Source: DASQZT01 sp963728965
GTDB taxonomy: Bacteria; Acidobacteriota; Terriglobia; Bryobacterales; Bryobacteraceae
Direction of reading: 5' to 3'
Length of the DNA stretch: 64,000 nucleotides
NCBI GenBank assembly: GCA_963728965.1
Contig: CAVSMH010000006.1
Location: forward strand, 1-64,000
Both the position numbers and the translations under genes were made by a program. Shown here piece by piece: positions 58,344 through 64,000 of the stretch (the stretch's first letter is position 1; every line of letters begins with the position of its first letter). Below the pieces are notes generated by a model. The model did not search any database, was not told where the DNA came from, and saw only the letters and a list, made by a program, of their open reading frames with translations.

Positions 58344-59909
58344 ATGCGATCAATGAAAATCTCGCGCTTTCTGGGACTGTGCGCGGCCGCGCTTCTGGCG
58401 GCGGAAGCGGTGGGACCGTTCGAAGACCACGGCGATATCGGCGAAACGCCGCAGAAGGGGAAAGTGGAACTCTCCGGCGGCGTGTATCGCATCACGGGAG
58501 GCGGCGCCAATGTGTGGGCCGCGGCCGACGCGTTTCACTATGTGTGGAAGAAGATGTCGGGCGATGTCGCGCTGTCAGCGGACGTGCAGTTCGTCGGCAG
58601 CGGCGCCATTGCGCATCGCAAGGCGATGCTGATGGTGCGGCAGAGCCTGGATCCCGCAGCGGCGTACGCCGATGTGGCGCTGCACGGCGATGGACTCACC
58701 TCCCTGCAGTACCGGCCTTCGGCGGGAGCGATGACGCTCGAATCGAAGCAGGAGGCCAAATCGGACTTGAGCGGGCCGGTGCGCCTGCGGATCGAGCGGC
58801 GCGGCAACAACTTCACGATGCTGGCGGGAAAGCCGGGCGAGCCGCTCACCACGACCGGCCCTATCCCGGTCACGCTCGAAGGACCCGTGTATGTGGGGCT
58901 GGGCGTCTGTTCGCACGATGCCAACGTGCTCGAGACGGCGGTGTTTTCCCATGTCAGCGTGCAGGCGCTCGCCGCGGGCGGCGGACGCGGCGCGGCGCAG
59001 CGGTACCGGAGCAAAATCTCGATTTTCGATCTGAAGGACAAGTCAACGCGCACGCTCTACGAGGCGGACCAGGTGTTTGAAGCGCCCAACTGGTCGCTGG
59101 ATGGCAAGTACCTGCTGAGCAATTCCGGGGGACGCCTCTACCGCATTCCGGTGGAGGGCGGCGGGACGGTGACGCCGGAGCCGATCGCGATCGATCCCTC
59201 GTTGCGGCTGAATAACGACCACGCTCCCTCGCCCGATGGCAAGATGATCGCATTCTCGGCATCGTCCCCGACCTCGCGCGGATCGCAGGTGTATGTCTCC
59301 AAGGCGGACGGCTCGAACACGCGCCCGATCGCCACCACCACTCCCAGTTACTTCCACGGATGGTCGCCGGACGGCAAGTATCTCGCCTATGTGTACCAGC
59401 ATCCGGGAGGGAACGGCAGCGCGGCCAACTACGACATTTTCCGCGTGGCGTTGACGGGCGGGGAAGCCCAGCAGCTCGATTCGAACACCGGTTACGACGA
59501 CGGTCCGGATTACTCGCCGGACGGCAAGTGGATTTACTTCAACTCCGACCGCTCGGGCGGGTGGGATGTGTGGCGGATTCCGGCCGATGGCGCGGGCCCG
59601 AATGACGCCAAGGCCCAACAGATCACGAAAGACGAGATGGAAGACTGGTTCCCGCATCCTTCGCCCAACGGCAAATTGCTGCTGGTGTTCTCCTTCCCCA
59701 AAGGCACCGCGGGCCACAACGACCGCATACCGGGGGTGCAACTTCGCCTGATGCCGATGCCGGGCGCCCATCCGGCGGCGCCACCGCGGATGGAAGTGCT
59801 GACCACGTTCTTCGGCGGCCAGGGCACGATCAATGTGAACTCGTGGGCGCCGGATTCGCGGCGGTTCGCGTTCGTGATTTACGAGCCTCTGCCTCCGGCG
59901 GGGCGGTAG
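58344..59909 (+). CDS. secreted PD40/TolB beta-propeller protein
   Basis: This is a 521-residue exported protein with a signal (ISRFLGLCAAALLAAEAV) from the ATG at 58344; an upstream frame is a shadow. The first part is a beta-sandwich-like domain (YRITGGGANVWAAADAFHYV). The C-terminus is a propeller of PD40 repeats: SLDGKYLLSNS, SPDGKMIAFSASS, SPDGKYLAYVYQHPG, SPDGKWIYFNSDRSGGWDVWR. It is probably in the periplasm or outer face. It is coupled to the double redoxin, 5 bases away, which may mean a common process. Substrate or partner is unknown. Confidence 0.85.
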   Translation: MRSMKISRFLGLCAAALLAAEAVGPFEDHGDIGETPQKGKVELSGGVYRITGGGANVWAAADAFHYVWKKMSGDVALSADVQFVGSGAIAHRKAMLMVRQSLDPAAAYADVALHGDGLTSLQYRPSAGAMTLESKQEAKSDLSGPVRLRIERRGNNFTMLAGKPGEPLTTTGPIPVTLEGPVYVGLGVCSHDANVLETAVFSHVSVQALAAGGGRGAAQRYRSKISIFDLKDKSTRTLYEADQVFEAPNWSLDGKYLLSNSGGRLYRIPVEGGGTVTPEPIAIDPSLRLNNDHAPSPDGKMIAFSASSPTSRGSQVYVSKADGSNTRPIATTTPSYFHGWSPDGKYLAYVYQHPGGNGSAANYDIFRVALTGGEAQQLDSNTGYDDGPDYSPDGKWIYFNSDRSGGWDVWRIPADGAGPNDAKAQQITKDEMEDWFPHPSPNGKLLLVFSFPKGTAGHNDRIPGVQLRLMPMPGAHPAAPPRMEVLTTFFGGQGTINVNSWAPDSRRFAFVIYEPLPPAGR

Positions 59910-60262
59910 GGGACTTCGGGCCGGCGCGGTCAGCGTGCAGGTCAGGGTGCCGAAGCTTCCGCGGAAGCGAGCCGGTACGGGAATGGCTGAAGGAGCTGCC
60001 CGAAGAGGAACGGCAGGCGATAGGCAAGGACCTATTGAGGGCGCAATGGCGGTGGCCGGTGGGCATGCCGCTGTGCCGCGCGATGGGAAGCGGCCTCTGG
60101 GAAATTCGGACGGACCTGCCTACGAAGCGCACCGCGCGCGTGTTGCTTTGCGTTTACCGTGAGCACCTCGTCGCGCTGCACGGGTTCATCAAGAAGACCC
60201 GCGCAACGCCAGATGAGGCTTTGGCGCTGGCGCGGAAGCGCAAGAAGGAGTTGGAGCGATGA
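59843..60262 (+). CDS. HigB/RelE-type toxin, N-terminus uncertain
   Basis: The last 95 residues match the phage-derived Gp49-like/HigB toxin family: SEPVREWLKELPEEERQAIG, RWPVGMPLCRAMGSGLWEIR and VALHGFIKKTRATPDEALAL. Such toxins are mRNA-cutting nucleases. No start codon lies near the conserved part; the only one in frame is GTG at 59843, inside the previous gene, adding 45 doubtful residues. The start may be lost by a small deletion or use a rare codon. The stop overlaps the next ATG by 4 bases, as usual for toxin-antitoxin pairs. Confidence 0.65.
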   Translation: MGAGFAAVRVRDLRASASGGAVGDFGPARSACRSGCRSFRGSEPVREWLKELPEEERQAIGKDLLRAQWRWPVGMPLCRAMGSGLWEIRTDLPTKRTARVLLCVYREHLVALHGFIKKTRATPDEALALARKRKKELER

Positions 60263-60537
60263 GCAAGAAAAACATGGGATCGAGCATCGATGACTTTCTC
60301 AAAGAGGAGGGCGTTTTCGAGGAGGCACAAGCCCAAGCCGTTAAGGAGGTAGTAGCTTGGCAGCTCGCCGAGGCGATGAAGAAGAAAAAGATCTCGAAGA
60401 ACAAAATGGCCACGCTGCTGAAGACAAGCCGCACGCAGGTTGACCGGCTCCTCAGTGCAAACGACGACATCACGCTATCGAGCCTGCAACGGGCGGCGGC
60501 AATGGTGGGCCGCCGTGTCACAATCGAGCTGGTATAA
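60259..60537 (+). CDS. HigA/XRE-type antitoxin
   Basis: This 92-residue protein has a helix-turn-helix: ISKNKMATLLKTSRTQVDRL, then ITLSSLQRAAAMVGRRVTIEL. The XRE-type fold and position after the toxin identify it as the antitoxin that binds toxin and its promoter. The N-terminal part (SSIDDFLKEEGVFEEAQAQ) is the toxin-contact arm typical of the group. Its ATG overlaps the toxin stop (ATGA). Confidence 0.8.
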   Translation: MSKKNMGSSIDDFLKEEGVFEEAQAQAVKEVVAWQLAEAMKKKKISKNKMATLLKTSRTQVDRLLSANDDITLSSLQRAAAMVGRRVTIELV

Positions 60538-60650
60538 GGCGGGCAATGCTGATCGCGTCGCCGCGGGGCGTGGTGCTGAGCTCCGGCAAGGCTGCATGAC
60601 TCCCCTATCCATAATTGGTAACGCCGGTCGTGGGCCAATGGCGACGAGGA

Positions 60651-62288
60651 CTACTCGCCGCCGCGGCCCGCTCCGCCGCGCCCGCCCCGTCCGGCCGGTT
60701 GCGGCGCGGGAAGATCGAGGCGCGGGAACTTATCGGGACGGGTGGCGGCGTTGTACACGAACACGGCTTCGACGATGGCCATCTGCTGCACGTCGGCAGC
60801 CTGGATGCGGTCAAAGGTATCCATGTTGGAGTGATGCGTTCGCGTGTTGTAGTCCATGGGATCCTGGATGAACTGGAAACCCGGCAAGCCTACAGCGGCG
60901 AACGACTGGTGATCGGTGCCGCCGGTATCGCGGATCGAGATGACGCCGGGGGTAAGGTCTTTGAGCGCGGCGAACCAGGCCTCGAAGATGGGCCGAGCCA
61001 TCTCGTCCTGCTGAAGGTAGATGCCGCGGATCTTGCCGGTGCCGTTATCGATATTGAAATAGGCCGAGACTTTGGCGTGCTCGGGGGTGGGCTTCATCAC
61101 GGTGGGGTCGGCAAAATGGGCCTTCACGTAGGCTCGCGAACCGAGCAGGCCCTCCTCCTCACCGCCCCAGAGGGCCATGCGCACCGTGCGGTCCATCTTG
61201 AGGTCCAGGGTTTTCAGGATGCGCATGACTTCCATGGCGATGGCGCTGCCGACGGCATTGTCGGTCGCGCCCGTGCCATAGTGCCAGGAATCGAAATGCC
61301 CGCCCACCATCACCACTTCGTCCGGCTTGGTGGAGCCGGGAATCTCGGCCATGACGTTGAAGGAGTCGGTCCTGGTGGTGTCGAATTCGGTTTTGACGTC
61401 GAACTGGAGCTTGACCGGCACGTTGTGCTGAAGCAGGCGGGCGATGCGGTTGTAATTCTCGGCGGTGATCGAGATCTGCGTGAGGTTGCCGGTATCCATG
61501 CGGTTCTGCGCACCGCCGCCGAACAGCGTGCCGCTTTCGCCGCGGGCGGTCGCGGTGAGCGTCATCAGCGCGCCTTCGTCCTTGAAGAAGGTGGCCTGGC
61601 GCTTCATGAACGAAATCCGCTCCTCGGGGGTCATGTTCGCAAAGGCGCCGCCGCGCCCGCCGCGTCCGCCGCGCCCGAAAGCGCCGCCGGTGGGGATGAG
61701 CTCGGTGGCTATCGCGGCCAGTTCCTCGGGCGTGTAGCGCGTGGCCAGCGGGGTGGTGGGAAACGGAAGTTCGGGCGGCGGAGACGTCAGCACGATCTTG
61801 CCCTTGAGCTTGCCGTGGAACTTATCGAGATCGGCGGGCGCCTGGATGACGGCCAGCATGGCTTCGCCGGTCACGGGGCCGTTGGTGCCGGCAGTCCAGG
61901 CCACCGGCACGCCGATGATCGCCTGACAGGCCGGCTCGACCATATTGCCGGAGTAGTGGGTGTATTGCCAACTGGGGATCTTGTTGTTTTCCGGGGTCGC
62001 CCACTTTTCCAGGTTGACATTGCTGAGGCCCCATTCTTTGAGTTGTCCGACGGCCCAATCGCCCGCGGCGCGGAACTGCGGTGAGTTGGTAAGGCGCGGA
62101 CCGTAACGATCGGTGAGGTTGTAGACCAGGTCCATCGCCTTGGAGTTGGGGCTGTTGCCAGTGCGGCCCAACTCCGCGTTTTTGATCTTGTGGATGACAT
62201 TCAGGTCCACCCGCTCCGGCGCCTGCGCCCGGACCAGCAGCGGAACCGAAAGTAGAATTGGAACTGCGAACAGTGCTTTGCGTAACAT
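60651..62288 (-). CDS. M28-family zinc metallopeptidase (secreted)
   Basis: This is a 545-residue secreted aminopeptidase-like enzyme with signal LFAVPILLSVPLLVRAQ. A PA-type insert lies at about 150-300. The two-zinc site shows in VVMVGGHFDSWHYGTGATDN (His, Asp), LWGGEEEGLLGSRAYVK (Glu) and AYFNIDNGTG (Asp), then RTHHSNMDTFD (His). A glycine-rich stretch (AFGRGGRGGRGGAFA) and a tail (AGRGGRGGAGRGGE) are low-complexity. It takes single residues from peptides outside the cell. It is divergent from the Lhr-type helicase, with about 100 bases between. Confidence 0.88.
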   Translation of the reverse strand: MLRKALFAVPILLSVPLLVRAQAPERVDLNVIHKIKNAELGRTGNSPNSKAMDLVYNLTDRYGPRLTNSPQFRAAGDWAVGQLKEWGLSNVNLEKWATPENNKIPSWQYTHYSGNMVEPACQAIIGVPVAWTAGTNGPVTGEAMLAVIQAPADLDKFHGKLKGKIVLTSPPPELPFPTTPLATRYTPEELAAIATELIPTGGAFGRGGRGGRGGAFANMTPEERISFMKRQATFFKDEGALMTLTATARGESGTLFGGGAQNRMDTGNLTQISITAENYNRIARLLQHNVPVKLQFDVKTEFDTTRTDSFNVMAEIPGSTKPDEVVMVGGHFDSWHYGTGATDNAVGSAIAMEVMRILKTLDLKMDRTVRMALWGGEEEGLLGSRAYVKAHFADPTVMKPTPEHAKVSAYFNIDNGTGKIRGIYLQQDEMARPIFEAWFAALKDLTPGVISIRDTGGTDHQSFAAVGLPGFQFIQDPMDYNTRTHHSNMDTFDRIQAADVQQMAIVEAVFVYNAATRPDKFPRLDLPAPQPAGRGGRGGAGRGGE

Positions 62289-62387
62289 AGCTTGGGTATG
62301 ACTATAACAGACTGACGCAGGACCGTTGCACGGGGGCGGCTCGGTTAGGATAGAGAGGAGCGCCGGGTGCCTCTCGGGCGCCCTGTC

Positions 62388-64000
62388 ATGAGCGACACCA
62401 ACTCCACCGGGCTACCTTTCACCCCTGCGCCGGCCGCGAGCGCGCTGAATCACTTTCACGCGCCGGTTCGCGCCTGGTTCGAAGCGGTGTTCGCGGCGCC
62501 GACGCGGCCGCAGGAGATGGGCTGGCCCGCCATCGCGCGGGGGGACTCCACGCTGGTGCTGGCGGCCACCGGCACCGGGAAAACGCTGGCGGCTTTTCTG
62601 TGGTCGATCGACCGGGTGATGTTCGCGCCGGCCCCGCCCAAAGAGAAGCGCTGCCGCATCCTGTATATCTCGCCGATCAAGGCGCTGGCGGTCGACGTGG
62701 AGCGCAATCTGCGGTTGCCGCTGGTGGGCATCTCGCAGATGGCGGAACGGGAAGGCGTGGAGATCCACCAGCCCGCCATTTCGATCCGCACCGGCGACAC
62801 ACCCCCGGCGGAGCGCTCGCGATTTTCGCGCCATCCGACCGACATCCTGATTACGACGCCGGAGTCGTTGTACCTGCTGCTCACGTCGAAGGCGCGCGAG
62901 ACGCTGCGCTCGATCGAGACGGTGATCGTCGACGAGATCCACGCCGTTGCCGCCACCAAGCGCGGCGCGCACCTGGCGCTCTCGCTCGAACGGCTGGAGC
63001 ATCTCTGCGGCCGCCGGCTGCAACGCATCGGGCTGTCGGCCACGCAGCGTCCGCTGGAGGAAATCGGGCACTTCCTGGGTGGCGCCCTCGCGCGGGAGGC
63101 CAGGCCGGGGACGGGTGCCGAAAACGTGGAAGACGAGATTCTGTCGGAATTCGCATCATCGTCGGCCGCGCCGAGCTACCGCCCAGTGACGGTGGTGGAC
63201 GCGAGCGAACCCAAGCGCCTGGACGTGTGCGTGGAAGTGCCGCTGGAGGACATGGCGCGCCTCGATCCAATCGAGGAACTGGCCAGCGGGCCGGCATCGC
63301 AAAGGTACGTGCGGCCGTCGATCTGGAGCGCGATCCATCCCAAGCTGCTGGAACTGGTACGGTCCCACCGCTCTACCCTGATCTTCGTCAACAACCGGCG
63401 GCTCGCCGAGCGGATCGCGGGCGCCATCAACGACCTGGCGGGGGAAACGCTGGTGCGGGCGCATCACGGGAGCGTCGCCGCGCCGCAGCGCAAAGAGATC
63501 GAAGACCGGCTGAAACTCGGCACGCTGCGCGGCCTGGTGGCGACCTCGTCGCTCGAACTGGGCATCGACATGGGAGCGGTGGACCTGGTGGTGCAAATCG
63601 AAGCGCCGCCTTCGGTGGCCAGCGGGATGCAGCGGATCGGCCGATCGAGCCACCATGTGGGCGGCACCAGCACGGCGGTGATTTTTCCGAAGTACCGCGG
63701 CGACCTGGTGGCCTGCGCCGCCATCACGCCGGCGATGTACCAGGGCAAGGTAGAGGCGGTGCACTACCCCCGCAATGCCCTCGATGTGCTGGCGCAGCAG
63801 ATCGTGGCCATGGTCGCCATGGACGATTGGGACGTGGATGAGCTGTTCGCCCGAGTGTGCGGCGCGGCGCCCTATGCGGCGCTGACACGGCCGGTATTCG
63901 AAGGGGTGCTGGACATGCTCTCGGGCCGCTATCCTTCCGATGAGTTCGTGGAATTGCGACCGCGGCTCACCTGGGACCGCGTGGGCCACAAGATCACGTC
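62388..64000 (+). CDS. lhr: Lhr-type large DEAD/DEAH helicase, cut by window end
   Basis: The reading frame from the ATG at 62388 to the end gives at least 537 residues with no stop. Helicase motifs are LVLAATGTGKTLAAFLWS (Walker A), RILYISPIKALAVDVERN, VDEIHAVAATKRGAHLALS (DEIH), IGLSATQRPLEE and GMQRIGRSSHHVGG (motif VI). The HHGSVAAPQRKEIED block is typical of Lhr (3' to 5' SF2 helicase, DNA repair). The protein continues past 64000. A usual Lhr is about 1400-1500 residues, so most of it lies outside. Confidence 0.88.
   Translation, partial: MSDTNSTGLPFTPAPAASALNHFHAPVRAWFEAVFAAPTRPQEMGWPAIARGDSTLVLAATGTGKTLAAFLWSIDRVMFAPAPPKEKRCRILYISPIKALAVDVERNLRLPLVGISQMAEREGVEIHQPAISIRTGDTPPAERSRFSRHPTDILITTPESLYLLLTSKARETLRSIETVIVDEIHAVAATKRGAHLALSLERLEHLCGRRLQRIGLSATQRPLEEIGHFLGGALAREARPGTGAENVEDEILSEFASSSAAPSYRPVTVVDASEPKRLDVCVEVPLEDMARLDPIEELASGPASQRYVRPSIWSAIHPKLLELVRSHRSTLIFVNNRRLAERIAGAINDLAGETLVRAHHGSVAAPQRKEIEDRLKLGTLRGLVATSSLELGIDMGAVDLVVQIEAPPSVASGMQRIGRSSHHVGGTSTAVIFPKYRGDLVACAAITPAMYQGKVEAVHYPRNALDVLAQQIVAMVAMDDWDVDELFARVCGAAPYAALTRPVFEGVLDMLSGRYPSDEFVELRPRLTWDRVGHKIT

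Noticed and set aside
56933..58510. 525-codon frame on the minus strand
   Set aside because: Antisense to the double redoxin gene; no family pattern.
60615..62084. 489-codon frame on the plus strand
   Set aside because: Antisense to the M28 peptidase with complete zinc ligands.
62600..63841. 413-codon frame on the plus strand
   Set aside because: Second frame inside the Lhr-type helicase, with unnatural Arg/Gly/Pro composition.
1..64000. CRISPR arrays, rRNA and tRNA
   Set aside because: No regularly spaced repeats and no rRNA or tRNA-like sequence noticed by eye; the Cas4-like gene alone does not imply CRISPR.

Overview
The window looks like a chromosomal segment of an acidobacterium, probably of the Solibacter/Bryobacter kind. 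This is inferred from gene content, not from a marker gene. The signs are a winged-helix regulator fused to a TolB/PD40 propeller, a relic of a MacB/FtsX-type ADOP permease, many secreted hydrolases, a paired set of short Cys-rich and acidic hypothetical proteins, and high GC. No rRNA, tRNA or CRISPR array was seen.

The window has two halves. Positions 1 to about 35 kb are a mobile, decaying accessory region. It begins on the minus strand with an oligopeptide ABC permease and two tandem frameshifted substrate-binding lipoprotein genes. Scraps of a MocR-type regulator and a large serine recombinase follow. Next comes a Tn7-like transposition module (TniQ with extra C-terminal repeats, a TnsC/TniB ATPase, a TnsA-TnsB fusion split by a frameshift, and a small DUF6788-like gene). 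Its probable right end, with repeated TnsB-type sites, stops near 11077. Beyond it lie a membrane-anchored Cas4-like nuclease encoded as two overlapping genes, two small genes, a nuclease/STAND/HEAT-type putative defence gene with several frameshifts, and a putative PIN-like gene cut by an ISL3 element with a perfect 8-bp target duplication.

From 20.3 to 29.4 kb there is a tightly overlapping six-gene unit: three tyrosine recombinases, two short coiled-coil proteins and a RecD2-like helicase. It resembles a Tn554/RIT-type recombinase element with an added helicase. Its third recombinase is cut by an IS256-family element, again with a perfect 8-bp duplication, placed between the HxxR box and the presumed catalytic tyrosine. 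A RecB-like nuclease fused or coupled to an IS66-like transposase follows. It is interrupted by the first of three identical 131-bp MITE copies, all flanked by CTAA. The other two MITEs bracket a SCO1 gene in opposite orientation.

From about 35 kb to the end the genes are mostly intact and ordinary: a cupredoxin and SCO1 pair, a winged-helix/TolB sensor, an OPT oligopeptide transporter with a GatB/YqeY protein, a coupled aminotransferase and serA, secreted alpha/beta hydrolases, a CE15-like glucuronoyl esterase, a patatin, a short SecA-like ATPase, a putative secreted TIM-barrel protein, a double redoxin, a PD40 protein, a HigBA-like toxin-antitoxin pair, an M28 peptidase and the start of an Lhr-type helicase. 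Frameshifts concentrate in the mobile half, which argues that much of the damage there is genuine decay. Some breaks at runs of five identical bases could still be assembly errors.
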